Source of the DNA: RGIG990 sp045589455
Lineage (GTDB): Bacteria > Verrucomicrobiota > Kiritimatiellia > RFP12 > UBA3636
NCBI GenBank assembly: GCA_045589455.1
Contig: JAZNPC010000077.1
Coordinates: forward strand, 1 to 64,000
DNA: 64,000 nt
Direction of reading: 5' to 3'
Under the pieces are notes generated by a model. That model worked only from the letters and a program-made list of their open reading frames with translations, searched no databases and was not told the DNA's origin. This document shows positions 43,160-53,714 of this stretch, piece by piece; position 1 is the stretch's first letter, and each line of letters starts with the position of its first letter. The translations under genes were made by a program, and so were the position numbers.

Positions 43160-46100
43160 ATGAATAAAAAAACAATATTCTCTACACTACTCTGCTTATT
43201 CGGCGTTGTTGCAATGGCAGATTTAACATATCGATCTGGTTTGATTCAAACCAAAATCGATAAAGCAAACGATGCTACGACTGCACTTGATCCTACAAGT
43301 ACAGAGCGTACACCAGGTCCAGTAATGGCTAATCTTTATGTTTCTTCAGATGCTGAGGCAGCAACAAAAGGCTATTACAATGAATGGACAGGCAATACTA
43401 CCTACTATAACGCACAAAATACAACCTTCGGTTATGCAGGTCAAATTTATTGCGAGGCAGGTAAAACATATACCTTTGGTAAATACATTGATGATATGGG
43501 TTACATTAAAATCAATGGTACCGTACTTATCAATAATTCAGGTTGGCAGGACTTCAGGACTGGTTCATTTACTCCAACAGAAACAGGTTGGTATGATATT
43601 GAGCTACGTTGCGGCGATGGTAATGGTGGTAAGGGTCCTACTGGTGGGAATTGGCCAGGTATGGGTTTTGGTTACAACACAATTAACCAAACAGGCATGA
43701 CTCCATTTGAAAATTGGATTCTTCTTGAATGCGATGATTCTTTATCTCTATTCCGTTGTACTTCAGATGAAATTTTTGCTGGTGTTCAATCTTTAGAAAA
43801 GACAGAAACTGGCTACTCCTTTGGTATTTTGGCTGGTGAGAATGCTCCTATTAAGGCTACTGTTCTTCTTGGAGAAAGTGCTGGCGAATTGGGTGATGCT
43901 TCTTCATGGAGTATTATTACTGAAGAGATTGATATTGCAGCAGGTGAATTAGGCACAATCAATGTTGAATGGAATTCAGAAACTCCTCCTATATTTGTTG
44001 TTCGCGCAACTGGTTCATACAAAGGTGGTTTCGAACAATGGACAGAGCCTGTTGCTGCAGCTCCTTATCCATCAGTTTCTCTTGATGTAAAAGATATTTC
44101 ATATACAAATGTAACATTTGTGGCAAAGGTTGACTCTTTGGGTATGGGTTCAACATCTGCTGACCTGATTGTTGAATTAAGCACAGAAGAAAATTTCTCT
44201 TCAATAGTTCTATCTACTCCTCTAGTCAATGTTGAAGCAACAGGTTTATATGATATTCCTCTTGGTGGAATGACAACTAACGAAGTTTATTATGCACGTA
44301 TTGTTGCAACAGGTTCTTCTAATGCAGATGCAACCTCAGAGCAAATCACTTTCCAGACACTTCTTCCTGGCACTCCTGTTGTATCAAGTGTATTGAACAG
44401 CTTAACATTTGATACTATATCAATGGTACTTACATGTACTGATTTTGGTGTTGGTTCAGATAGCGTAACTACTTGGTTTGATATTTCTGAGTCTGAAGAT
44501 TTTGAGACATTCATGACAGTTCAAGGAGAGTCATTCACAACAGTTCCAAGTTCTATATTGCTCTCAATAGACAACCTAAAGAATGGTACAACATATTATA
44601 CTCGTACAAAATGTATCAATCCTTGGGGCGTTGTAGGCTATAGCCAAACATTGGCATTTACAACACGTATAGAGCCTGTTTTGATGTCAGACATCAGTGC
44701 TGTTACATCAGGAACAACTGCAAATGTTTCTATTGCATCTCTTGAGGTAGTTGATGGAGCAAGCTACTCTGTTTTAATCAAAATTGATGAGAAAGAAATT
44801 AGCTACTACGAGAATCAAACTTCTCTTTCTCGCTTTACTGCAACTTATGAAAATTTGAAAGCAGGTACAATTCATAATATTTCTATCGTTGTAGAAAGTG
44901 TACTTGATGGTGTTACTTATGAAAAGACATATAACAGTACTCTTTCCGTAGGCAATAACATTTATACTCCATCTTCACTTGCAGAGATGGACTATACATA
45001 TGTTAATGTTGGAGACAAGATTACGCTTCCTGCTCTTACATCATCTTTTGATTACTATATAATTCTAGACTCTCGCAACTTCAAGATGCTAGCAGATAAT
45101 CGCACACTTGAAGCTACAGAGCCAGGTTTCTCAAATATTGGTATCATGAGATATAATGTAGCAACAGACACACATACACTTGACAGCGATTTATCTCTTG
45201 CAATTTGTATCCCAACACCAGCTGGTAAAGGTAAGGTTTATATTGCTAAATCTTCTACAAGCGACATTAAGTGGGGCGATGCAAACAACTGGATAAATGT
45301 AACAGATGGTGTTGCTGGTTATCCAAATGCTATTGATGATGTGGCTATTGTTCCTGTACAAGTAGATAAATCTATGATTATTGATACAGATGTAACTGTA
45401 GGTGAAATCTATTTTGGTTACAACTCCAATACAAAAGCTGGTGTAGCGGTTAATGGTACAGAGTTGCATCGTACAATTCGCCTTGCTGGTGTCGGTTCTT
45501 CTGCTCCTGTAACTCTGACATTTGCAAAATCTACAAAAGAACCTGCTCTATTGCGTTACTGCAATCTTGGTGATTCAACAACTACATCCTCTCAGCCTCA
45601 TATTGCACTCGGACATGGTAGCAATCACGAAAATCGCATGGCTATTGAAATGCAATCTGACCTAAATTGGGACGTTGGTTCATATTTGGATTGGACAGAC
45701 ACAAACCTACGTGATCGTTATGGCAGATATCGCTGCTATACAGGATACATGAGATATTTCAATATCCCAGAAGGCAAAACATTAACAATTTATAATGTTA
45801 CTGGTTATAAGGATTGGGGTGACTCACAGCGTGGCAATGCTGCATTTATTCTAAGCTCAGGCATGCAGTTTACTGGTAAGGGTGACTTCCTATATGAAGG
45901 TCCTGGTTCAACATGTACAGATATTCCATTCTTCGCATTTGAAGGTAGAGTAATTGTACGTAACAAGCAAAAGTTTGCTCAGTTCGCTTATACTCAGCGA
46001 GGTGGCTCATTCTACCTAATAAATCCAGGTCTTGAAAGCGTTGCTACTAATGCAACTCTTATCATTGAGGGTAATGGTGAATATCAAAACCACCTTGATA

Positions 46101-47419
46101 TCTCACAGACTTTTGGTGCTGTTGCAACTGGTTCTGAGCATGGCTATGGAGCACCTGGACCTCATGCAAATCCATTCCCACAAAAGGGATTGATTTTCAA
46201 TGGTGGTGCATTGCTATCAGACTATATCAGCAATGGTTGGGTACCAAAAGGATATTTCTCAACACCATGGAATTTTGACAAACTTGTTGTCAGCAACGGT
46301 TTCTGTATGATTGAAATGAGAGCATCTGGAAATGCAGATACTCCAACAAATACATTTAACTTTGCATCAGTTCAAAAGGATGGTAATGGTGTTATACAGG
46401 TTCGTACATCCCGTATGTATAATAGCCACAACAAGTCACTTGCACGCGATTATGTATTCATGAAGGGTCTTGATGAGTATGCTATTGGTGGTACAGGCAA
46501 AGCATCATATTCAATTGACGTAGCTGATGAAGCTAATATTGTTGATAGTAATGCTCCAATCGTACCATGGTTGATTTCTCCAGTACAGAATAATCAGAGC
46601 CTTCGCTTCCTATCTGTTGCTGAGGATGGAGTACTTGTTGCTCCTGGCCATATTACATCAAAGGCAATCGCTTCTGTTACAGACCCAACAGAAAATGTTC
46701 GCACGTATGGCACAGACATCAATCTAACTGAGGATATTACTGTTAACTCACTTATTGTTGAGGCTAACTATAATAAAGGCACTGCACTAGGTGAAGGTCG
46801 CACTTTGACAATTACCTCTGGTGGCCTAATCCTTGGTTCAGACAGTATTTCTCGCATTGATACTGTTGATACATATAATGCAGGTACTCGTGGTACAATT
46901 GTATTCCCTAACAAGGCATACATCTACACTGCTCGCAATAGCGATTCTGAACCAAACGAGATTTGGTCAAAGCTTGTATCTGCTAAAGGTGCAGTATTCT
47001 CATTCCCTTGCGATTTGATTCTTGGTGGTGATCAAACAGGTATTGACGAATTTATTGCTATTAACAGTACAGACTTGCGCTTTGGCAGCCGTGATGGAAG
47101 CACAGGCACAATCATTGACGTACCTGTACATCTATATGGTGGCAACTCTCGTTTGACAATGCTAAAGGAAGGCAGCTTCTGCACTCAGAACCTATACTTC
47201 CATGATCATGGGACACCTGGTTCAAAGTTTGTTCCAGTAGCTGGTACAGTTGAGAAGGTTGGTCGTCTATTCATTGACGATGTAAATATGCCTCGTGGCA
47301 CATATGGTTCTTCTCAATCAGATGCTGAATTTATTGATGATAATCACTTCAGTGGCACAGGTGTTGTCAAAGTAATGTTTGACGATGTTCGCGCTCCAAC
47401 GATAATTTTCTTACGATAA
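43160..47419 (+). CDS. Large secreted protein with PA14-like and FN3-like regions
   Basis: A 1419-residue exported protein: signal peptide (1-21, cleavage near VAMA), a PA14-like lectin segment (about 50-190; KTYTFGKYIDDMGYIKING, then GWYDIELRCGDGNGG), then about 190-520 with FN3-like repeats (NEVYYARIVATGS; NGTTYYTRTKC). From 600 on it is Asn/Gly/Thr-rich with repeated short strands, suggesting a beta-helix like autotransporter passengers, but no C-terminal barrel or PEP-CTERM signal is seen. Similar proteins are common in Kiritimatiellota/Lentisphaerota; their ligands are unknown. It has its own promoter and a strong terminator. Confidence 0.75.
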   Translation: MNKKTIFSTLLCLFGVVAMADLTYRSGLIQTKIDKANDATTALDPTSTERTPGPVMANLYVSSDAEAATKGYYNEWTGNTTYYNAQNTTFGYAGQIYCEAGKTYTFGKYIDDMGYIKINGTVLINNSGWQDFRTGSFTPTETGWYDIELRCGDGNGGKGPTGGNWPGMGFGYNTINQTGMTPFENWILLECDDSLSLFRCTSDEIFAGVQSLEKTETGYSFGILAGENAPIKATVLLGESAGELGDASSWSIITEEIDIAAGELGTINVEWNSETPPIFVVRATGSYKGGFEQWTEPVAAAPYPSVSLDVKDISYTNVTFVAKVDSLGMGSTSADLIVELSTEENFSSIVLSTPLVNVEATGLYDIPLGGMTTNEVYYARIVATGSSNADATSEQITFQTLLPGTPVVSSVLNSLTFDTISMVLTCTDFGVGSDSVTTWFDISESEDFETFMTVQGESFTTVPSSILLSIDNLKNGTTYYTRTKCINPWGVVGYSQTLAFTTRIEPVLMSDISAVTSGTTANVSIASLEVVDGASYSVLIKIDEKEISYYENQTSLSRFTATYENLKAGTIHNISIVVESVLDGVTYEKTYNSTLSVGNNIYTPSSLAEMDYTYVNVGDKITLPALTSSFDYYIILDSRNFKMLADNRTLEATEPGFSNIGIMRYNVATDTHTLDSDLSLAICIPTPAGKGKVYIAKSSTSDIKWGDANNWINVTDGVAGYPNAIDDVAIVPVQVDKSMIIDTDVTVGEIYFGYNSNTKAGVAVNGTELHRTIRLAGVGSSAPVTLTFAKSTKEPALLRYCNLGDSTTTSSQPHIALGHGSNHENRMAIEMQSDLNWDVGSYLDWTDTNLRDRYGRYRCYTGYMRYFNIPEGKTLTIYNVTGYKDWGDSQRGNAAFILSSGMQFTGKGDFLYEGPGSTCTDIPFFAFEGRVIVRNKQKFAQFAYTQRGGSFYLINPGLESVATNATLIIEGNGEYQNHLDISQTFGAVATGSEHGYGAPGPHANPFPQKGLIFNGGALLSDYISNGWVPKGYFSTPWNFDKLVVSNGFCMIEMRASGNADTPTNTFNFASVQKDGNGVIQVRTSRMYNSHNKSLARDYVFMKGLDEYAIGGTGKASYSIDVADEANIVDSNAPIVPWLISPVQNNQSLRFLSVAEDGVLVAPGHITSKAIASVTDPTENVRTYGTDINLTEDITVNSLIVEANYNKGTALGEGRTLTITSGGLILGSDSISRIDTVDTYNAGTRGTIVFPNKAYIYTARNSDSEPNEIWSKLVSAKGAVFSFPCDLILGGDQTGIDEFIAINSTDLRFGSRDGSTGTIIDVPVHLYGGNSRLTMLKEGSFCTQNLYFHDHGTPGSKFVPVAGTVEKVGRLFIDDVNMPRGTYGSSQSDAEFIDDNHFSGTGVVKVMFDDVRAPTIIFLR

Positions 47420-47427
47420 TTCAGAAG

Positions 47428-47457
47428 GCGGGTGGCTTCGGTCACCCGCTTTTTTTA
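47428..47457 (+). terminator. Intrinsic terminator of the surface-protein gene
   Basis: A 9-bp stem (GCGGGTGGC with GTCACCCGC, one G-U) capped by a TTCG tetraloop is followed by eight T, 8 nt after the stop codon. Confidence 0.95.
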
Positions 47458-47547
47458 TTCTAAATTCGTGGCCGAATTTAGACGAAGCAGCACAAGCGCT
47501 ATGAAGCGTCGCAAAGCACTCTGATTCAAAAATATTAGTAAGTAACC

Positions 47548-47715
47548 TTATGACTTTTTGGAAATGGTGCGACGCAAGAAAAGCAATCCACCTGTAAATG
47601 CATATAGAAGCGTCATTGTTACATAAAGAAGAGTCGCTAGAGGTCCATCCGTTTCTGCAGTTGTTATCCCAACTGCAGTAAAGAACATTATATATCCAGC
47701 ATCACGCATTCCCAT
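47548..47715 (-). CDS. Possible small membrane protein or gene remnant
   Basis: A 55-codon frame in the 467-nt gap between the surface-protein terminator and murI. The translation has one or two hydrophobic stretches (YIMFFTAVGITTAE; LATLLYVTMTLLYAFTGG) and a basic end (LLFLRRTISKKS), so it could be a small membrane protein or the end of a lost one. No Shine-Dalgarno is evident. The rest of the gap shows nothing I can identify. Confidence 0.3.
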   Translation of the reverse strand: MGMRDAGYIMFFTAVGITTAETDGPLATLLYVTMTLLYAFTGGLLFLRRTISKKS

Positions 47716-47886
47716 TCAAAAAGTAAATCAATTTTCAATTTTGCAAATTCATGGAATACAACTGGTTTTTCTCTCTCATTCATATGTAACGCAGGTGTGG
47801 CTATACTAAAAGAGCGAGGCTTTTGAAAAAATTACCGTATTATGAGCGGATGCAGCAACTCCTTTGATGAAATCGATACAGATTCG

Positions 47887-48615
47887 CTAACACCTTTTTG
47901 CATTCTTTGTAATTATTCGTAAAATTTGTTGAGCAACAGCCTCCGATGGGTCAATAATAACAACACCATCACCAGCAACCTTTTGTATTGTTTTCTTTAA
48001 AAATGGATAATGAGTGCAACCCAAGACAAGACAATCTGCTCCTTTATCTAAAAGTGGCTGTACTACCCTTTTTATGCATTTACGAGCCTCTTCTGTGTCT
48101 TGTTTGCCTTGTTCAACAAGCTCTACAAAGCCTTCACCGATTGCCTCCAACACTTCAATACCTGATGCATGCTTTGCACAGGTTTCATGGAAAAGACGTC
48201 CTTTAAAGGTTCCTTTGGTAGCGAGCACACCAACAACACCCGTTGTTGTTTTCAATGCCGCAGGCTTAATTGCTGGCTCCATACCAACAAATCCTACATC
48301 AGAAAATTCTTTGCGAAGCATATCTATTGCAGCCGCAGTAGCTGTATTACATGCAACAACAATTGTTGTACAGCCTTGCTCTAAAAGGGCCAATGTATTT
48401 GTCCTAGCACGCTCTTGAATTAACTCAACAGGCTTATCACCATAAGGACAATAGGTCCAATCAGCAATATAGAATATCTCTGCTTCAGGACAAAGCTTTT
48501 GAAAAGCAGAAGCAACAGAAAGTCCACCAATACCAGAATCAAAGAACCCCACCCTACTTGTGAAGGCGGAGTTCTTATCTATTTGATTCAACTCATTTGT
48601 ATCGATAACTGACAT
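47887..48615 (-). CDS. murI: Glutamate racemase
   Basis: About 242 residues from ATG 48615 (AGG upstream; a GTG three codons earlier is possible). Makes D-glutamate for peptidoglycan. The two catalytic cysteines are in VVACNTATAAA and LGCTHYPFL, and the N-terminal GFFDSGIGGLSV motif is intact. It lies 26 nt after the DUF2723/TPR gene on the same strand. Confidence 0.95.
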   Translation of the reverse strand: MSVIDTNELNQIDKNSAFTSRVGFFDSGIGGLSVASAFQKLCPEAEIFYIADWTYCPYGDKPVELIQERARTNTLALLEQGCTTIVVACNTATAAAIDMLRKEFSDVGFVGMEPAIKPAALKTTTGVVGVLATKGTFKGRLFHETCAKHASGIEVLEAIGEGFVELVEQGKQDTEEARKCIKRVVQPLLDKGADCLVLGCTHYPFLKKTIQKVAGDGVVIIDPSEAVAQQILRIITKNAKRC

Positions 48616-48641
48616 TACCAACACCTATAGCATTAGTCAAA

Positions 48642-51600
48642 TTAGTTTTTAATAGACAACAATTGTTGTGTTAATGCATCATATTCTTCACGATCGCGAC
48701 CAACAAAGGTATCTGCGCTAGGAGACAAGCGACGCATAATTTCCCTACTCTCATCATAGCGTTGTGTATAGAAATATACTTGTGCTAAATGTAGGTGTGG
48801 ACGCAAATCATCATCGAACAATTCAATTGCACGCTTAAAATAAACCTCTGCTTCATCATATTCGCGCTGAGCCAATCTAATGCTACCATAGGTATCCCAA
48901 AGAACATAGAAATTACCATCTATTTCAATACCGCGACGAATAAGAGAGACAGCTTCATTAAGCTTACCCAAAGAATACTTTGTAAAAGCTAAGTCATTAA
49001 TCGCTATCAATGAATCATTTGAATCAACACTACGTTGCAAATAATCCTCTGCCTCTACAAGGCTTCCTACATTCAAAGCCAATGATCCCAATGCATAGTT
49101 TGCCAACCAGTTATCAGCATCCAAATGCAATAGCTGTCTTGCATGATGACGGGCTGCATCCTTATCATTAAGGTTGATGTCCATTTTAAGGATTTCCTCA
49201 TAAATTGGAGTTTGGTTAATATTCTTATAGACATTTTGTTCTGAACGTGACTCTTTTAAAGCTACTAGCAAGCTTGCACGAGCATCCTTATATTTACCAA
49301 CCAATTGGAAATAACCAGCTTCTGCCATCTTTGTAATAAAAGAATCTGGTCCTTCAAGTTTGCGTAATAAATCTAGATTCTTTTCTATTGAAGTCAAAGC
49401 CTCTTTACGCTTTTCTTGATTGTCATTATTTTGCTCAAAAATTGTGTGACTAATCTGAATGTCCAATAAAATCGCTTGAGAATTCTCTGGATTTAAATCT
49501 TTCAACTGCTGTAAAACTATACGAGCTTCATCTAATTGATTTGAAAATATATGCATTGTAGCTGTATAGAAAAGAATTGTTTCGTATGGTATACCTGCAT
49601 TCTTAGCTGGTTCAATATATTTTGCAGCCTCTTGGAAATTACCATTTTTCATATGCAACAGAATCAATCCTTCCAATGCAATTTGATCTGCAGGATCGGT
49701 CTTGAGCACCTCTAAATACAACTCCTCACTATTCTCAACATCTCTATTGTCAGAATATATCTTAGCCATCATATTCTTAAGTAGATTTGTATTCTCGACG
49801 TCTGCATTATTGAGTACGCGTGCAAGACTCTTTAGTGCCATGTTATTTTGACCAGACAATGCCCATGTCCAACCTAGCTGTGTAAACACCTCTGGACGAC
49901 TTACATAACCATACACACGAGAAATAGACCAAATAGCCTGGCTTGCTGAATTACGCCTCTGGAAGTTTGATAAAGCATCCTCCGCTTCATCTTTGTAAGA
50001 AGAGAATTTTTCATACTTCTGAATCAATGCAGAAACATTAAGTAATGCAGAAATATTATCTGGGTCAAACTTATGTACTCGATAATACAATGCAAATGCT
50101 TCGTCAATCTTACCTTGTTGCTCTAGAACAAATGCTAAATTATTACCAATGAAAGAAATCCTTCTGCGCACGAAATCAGACATAAAATCGATGCGCGTCA
50201 TATCCTTACGAGCAATTTCCTTAAAAGGAGGAATCTCTTTTTCCATAGCACTTAGCGTTTTCTCGAAATCAGCTACTAAAGGTGTTAGATCATATTCCAT
50301 TAATTCATTTGGATCCATACCACAGAATGTCAATCCGCATGGATATGATTCATAATCACCGAAGTTCCAAACATCAGGGAATAGCATTAAAGCAAGTTGG
50401 TCCGTAGCGCCCTCTTGATCTTGTATCCATTCTTGTAATACTGGCATTGTACCAACATCAACAATATTACTTAGTCGAATGTTATTAGGAAAATCCTTCT
50501 TTATGTTTTTCTTTATTTCATAAGCAAGAATAGAATTATTATAATAATACCAATCAAACAAATGCAATTCTTGATTCTTTTCTTTAGCACGGATTGCAAT
50601 AATATTATCTATAATGCCTTCAGTAACAAGCCATGTACGACCATCCATTCCATCTAGCAATGAATCCACGTAAGTATTGACAAATATAAATCTACGATTG
50701 TCTGCCTTAGGATAATTATTTATGGTTGTTATTATGCATATAATTGCTGCTAAAGCAATAGCGAAATAACGTACAAATGCACCAAAATTTACATATGTTG
50801 GAATATATTTGAAAAGATAGATAGACAACAAATAAATATAAGCTATTGAATAACCAAATGTCATTGCAACAAGTGTGTAAGGGATAATATGTGGGTTTGT
50901 AAATCCAAACATACTCCATGGAGAAATACGTGCATCAAAAACAACGATAAGTGTTGTTACGAAAATAACAAAGTTTAATGCATAAAAGCTAATGTCTCCT
51001 TCACCATTTAGTGAACGACGACCAGAAATTACTGATGCAACAAATGGAGCAATTGTGATACCAACAATAATCATCCAACCAACCTTTGGAAGATCATTGA
51101 ATACTCCATGAACAAGTCCACCTATAACTTCTTTTAAAACAGCAACAAAGCTTGTTTTATTAGAAACCTGTATTGCTATTTCTGATGAACAGAAATTTGA
51201 AACCACATAGAAAATGAATGAAAAACCAATAATTGTTAAGGCGGATGAAATAATTACTGTTCTAAAATTAAACTTGTCTGATGCTAATAAAATATACAAA
51301 GCATATACATAAAAAATTGGAGCAAAAGCAATAAAGCATGATGTTTGTGTCATACCAAGTGCATGTACAAAACAAAATGCATATAGGTATGGGATCTTTG
51401 ATGTCATAGCAAATCTAAGCAATAGAAATGCAGAGAAAAGCAACCATAACAAGTAAAAACTATGGTAATATGACATAGTCGCCGCCATCCAATATGGAGG
51501 AGAAAAGGCTAAGCAAAGAGCTGCCGTTGTGCCAGAAACAACGGAAGCATAGTACTGCAAACGCTTTGTTGTTAATTCTACGTTAATTTCTCCATTAGGA

Positions 51601-52022
51601 TTATCTGCCTTTAAAATACCACCCATAGAATTGCCATTTAGGAACAATCCCATTAGAGATGATGTTACTAAATATAACATACCAATAGCTAATGCAGAAA
51701 TAACTGAGCAAACATTGTTAATAAATGCAAGAGAGCCTCCAATGTTAAACAATACATTTAGGAAATTTTGCCAAATATAGTTTTTATAAGTAAAACGTGG
51801 GAACACCTCTGAAATAACTGGTAAATATTCAGAAGATTCTCCAGGTAAAGCAATAGGAGCATATGTAATGCGATAGCCAATAAAAGCAACTATCGAAAGG
51901 CATAAAGCCACAAGAAATTGTACTCGCATTGGATGATGCAACAAAGTGAACTGTGCGCTCTCTGTTGTTGCTTGAGTATTACGTTTTTTAACTATCTTTT
52001 TATTGTTTTTTAAATCGCTCAT
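48642..52022 (-). CDS. DUF2723 membrane protein with long TPR tail
   Basis: About 1126 residues from ATG 52022 (MSDLKNNKK), chosen because TTAGG lies 7 nt upstream; an ORF start 30 codons earlier would add an unlikely leader. Residues 30-450 contain about ten membrane helices in the style of DUF2723, a GT-C/protein O-mannosyltransferase-like family (LPGESSEYLPVISEVF; FSPPYWMAATMSYYHSFYLL). From about 600 the protein is a series of TPRs (ALYYRVHKFDPDNISALLNV; AEVYFKRAIELFDDDLRPHL). It may glycosylate or scaffold envelope proteins; function is unproven. murI follows. Confidence 0.75.
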   Translation of the reverse strand: MSDLKNNKKIVKKRNTQATTESAQFTLLHHPMRVQFLVALCLSIVAFIGYRITYAPIALPGESSEYLPVISEVFPRFTYKNYIWQNFLNVLFNIGGSLAFINNVCSVISALAIGMLYLVTSSLMGLFLNGNSMGGILKADNPNGEINVELTTKRLQYYASVVSGTTAALCLAFSPPYWMAATMSYYHSFYLLWLLFSAFLLLRFAMTSKIPYLYAFCFVHALGMTQTSCFIAFAPIFYVYALYILLASDKFNFRTVIISSALTIIGFSFIFYVVSNFCSSEIAIQVSNKTSFVAVLKEVIGGLVHGVFNDLPKVGWMIIVGITIAPFVASVISGRRSLNGEGDISFYALNFVIFVTTLIVVFDARISPWSMFGFTNPHIIPYTLVAMTFGYSIAYIYLLSIYLFKYIPTYVNFGAFVRYFAIALAAIICIITTINNYPKADNRRFIFVNTYVDSLLDGMDGRTWLVTEGIIDNIIAIRAKEKNQELHLFDWYYYNNSILAYEIKKNIKKDFPNNIRLSNIVDVGTMPVLQEWIQDQEGATDQLALMLFPDVWNFGDYESYPCGLTFCGMDPNELMEYDLTPLVADFEKTLSAMEKEIPPFKEIARKDMTRIDFMSDFVRRRISFIGNNLAFVLEQQGKIDEAFALYYRVHKFDPDNISALLNVSALIQKYEKFSSYKDEAEDALSNFQRRNSASQAIWSISRVYGYVSRPEVFTQLGWTWALSGQNNMALKSLARVLNNADVENTNLLKNMMAKIYSDNRDVENSEELYLEVLKTDPADQIALEGLILLHMKNGNFQEAAKYIEPAKNAGIPYETILFYTATMHIFSNQLDEARIVLQQLKDLNPENSQAILLDIQISHTIFEQNNDNQEKRKEALTSIEKNLDLLRKLEGPDSFITKMAEAGYFQLVGKYKDARASLLVALKESRSEQNVYKNINQTPIYEEILKMDINLNDKDAARHHARQLLHLDADNWLANYALGSLALNVGSLVEAEDYLQRSVDSNDSLIAINDLAFTKYSLGKLNEAVSLIRRGIEIDGNFYVLWDTYGSIRLAQREYDEAEVYFKRAIELFDDDLRPHLHLAQVYFYTQRYDESREIMRRLSPSADTFVGRDREEYDALTQQLLSIKN

Positions 52023-52168
52023 AATAAACCTAATATGTAGTACAAAACAAATGTATAAACTTGAATTTCGAAAATAATATAAAATTATACTAAAAAAGCA
52101 CTTATTTATCAACTCAAAGATTACTACCAGTAACGTAATTTAACACTACCATTGCAATTTTTGCAGCA

Positions 52169-52579
52169 CTAATAAATAACAGGCTTGCGTAGCTCTTTTT
52201 TTTCAGCATGTTTATGTTTATCATCAAGCATTTTTGCTCGTTGCTTGCGGGAACGGCGCCTTTTTTGACGACGAATCTTCTCTATCTCTTGTTGACGTTT
52301 GCTTTTTTCACCAAGTAGTTCTTCTTCTACTTGTTCACAAAGCTCAACTCGCGCATAATAGCGATTCAAAGTGAGAGAACGGGTCTTTTGACACTTAATT
52401 TCACGTCCTGTAGGTTCATGCTTTAAATAAACACATGATGAGGTTTTATTTATTTTTTGACCACCACTACCACTACCCTGAACAAACTTTTCAAGCAAGT
52501 CTGATTCAACTATCCCTAGTTTTAACATCCTTGCTTGTAGTAATTCTCGTTTAGCCGTACCTAAAACACCTTCTGTCAT
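52169..52579 (-). CDS. RF-1-domain peptidyl-tRNA hydrolase-like protein (release-factor-like)
   Basis: About 136 residues from ATG 52579 (AGG 7 nt upstream). The catalytic GGQ of class I release factors is in VQGSGSGGQKINKTSSCVYL, and the C-terminal tail is highly basic (RRQKRRRSRKQRAKM), as in ribosome-rescue factors that insert a basic tail into the mRNA channel. It lacks codon-recognition domains, so a rescue role like ArfB is likely. It follows the EEP nuclease gene by 34 nt. Confidence 0.85.
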   Translation of the reverse strand: MTEGVLGTAKRELLQARMLKLGIVESDLLEKFVQGSGSGGQKINKTSSCVYLKHEPTGREIKCQKTRSLTLNRYYARVELCEQVEEELLGEKSKRQQEIEKIRRQKRRRSRKQRAKMLDDKHKHAEKKELRKPVIY

Positions 52580-52613
52580 TATCAAACCTAGCGTTACATT
52601 AATAACATAAAGA

Positions 52614-53714
52614 TTACTTACCAGAATCAGCCTTTGTTGCAGGAACTAATGTTACCATAACAGGGAAATGATCTGAATAACCTTCCTCATAATAGTTATT
52701 AGGCTTCCCTTTAATACGAACACGCCTAAATGCTCGAGGACGACCATCATCAGGCACTCTCATCTCTGGCAGAACAAAAACATTAAAGGAATTTCTATCC
52801 TTAACACGCCAATAACAAGGAGACGAAGTATTTTCTCCCAAAAGAGTGGCAGGAACAATTATTCCATCAAATGAATTCCAGACAGAGCGACGCGCATAAT
52901 AATAAGTTCCACGTTCGCTTTCTGGTAGGTCAAAAGATAAATGATATAATGCTAAGGGTCCATCGGAATGTTTTAAAGCCTTTACGCGGGTATCAGAAAC
53001 ACGAAAAACATCTCGCATTGTAATATCATCACAATCTTCATTAAAATCTCCCATAATTACAAAACTCATGGTTGGCGAACGCTTGTATCTTTTTTCTAGC
53101 TCTACACGTAAGGCTCTTGCCTCTTCAGCTCTAGTTTTCATATTCTCTTTGTAGTTACCAATTGGAGATTTCCAATGGTTCACCATGAAAGTAACAGGGT
53201 GTCCATCTACATCGACAACTACAACTAGTACTCCACGTTTACCATAAGTATGTGCAACGAGATGAGTTGATAAAATTGGATATCTAGACATTACAGCCTG
53301 ATCAATACCTCGGGTATCAGAAGAATCAATATGCCCAATATAAGGAAGATTCCAACCATACTTCTTCTTTAACCGTGCATTTAAATCCTGAAGAACATCA
53401 AGATTTTCAACTTCTGCCATACCCAAAACATCAGGCTGCATTGCATTTATTACATGTGATAAATGGTCTAACTTTTGAGAATATCTTTGTGGTGTCCAAC
53501 GTCTCCATGATGAAGGCGTAAAATCCTCATCTTTATGCTTTGATGGCCCATTAATTACTGTGTCAAACAAGTTTTCAACATTCCAAAAAGCAACACGAAG
53601 CTCATTTGGATTGAGCTTGGGTGGTGCAGCATTTAAAACATTAAAAGAAAATGCTACGATAAAAAATAAAGCGAGAAACTTGCTTTTCGTACAAATTATG
53701 TTAAACATTTTCAT
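52614..53714 (-). CDS. Secreted endonuclease/exonuclease/phosphatase-family protein
   Basis: A 366-residue protein with an N-terminal signal peptide (hydrophobic 12-27, cleavage near LNAA). The EEP fold is shown by VAFWNVENLFDT, VLGMAEVENLDVL, FMVNHWKSPIG, VIMGDFNEDCDD and the final SDHFP. Family members are metal-dependent nucleases or phosphodiesterases; a secreted one probably scavenges nucleic acid or phosphate. The ATG overlaps the TolC-like gene stop (ATGA), so the two are coupled. Confidence 0.88.
   Translation of the reverse strand: MKMFNIICTKSKFLALFFIVAFSFNVLNAAPPKLNPNELRVAFWNVENLFDTVINGPSKHKDEDFTPSSWRRWTPQRYSQKLDHLSHVINAMQPDVLGMAEVENLDVLQDLNARLKKKYGWNLPYIGHIDSSDTRGIDQAVMSRYPILSTHLVAHTYGKRGVLVVVVDVDGHPVTFMVNHWKSPIGNYKENMKTRAEEARALRVELEKRYKRSPTMSFVIMGDFNEDCDDITMRDVFRVSDTRVKALKHSDGPLALYHLSFDLPESERGTYYYARRSVWNSFDGIIVPATLLGENTSSPCYWRVKDRNSFNVFVLPEMRVPDDGRPRAFRRVRIKGKPNNYYEEGYSDHFPVMVTLVPATKADSGK

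Noticed and set aside
43160..47419. Classical autotransporter
   Set aside because: The passenger-like beta-rich part is present, but the C-terminal 250 residues do not show a membrane beta-barrel or a terminal aromatic residue.
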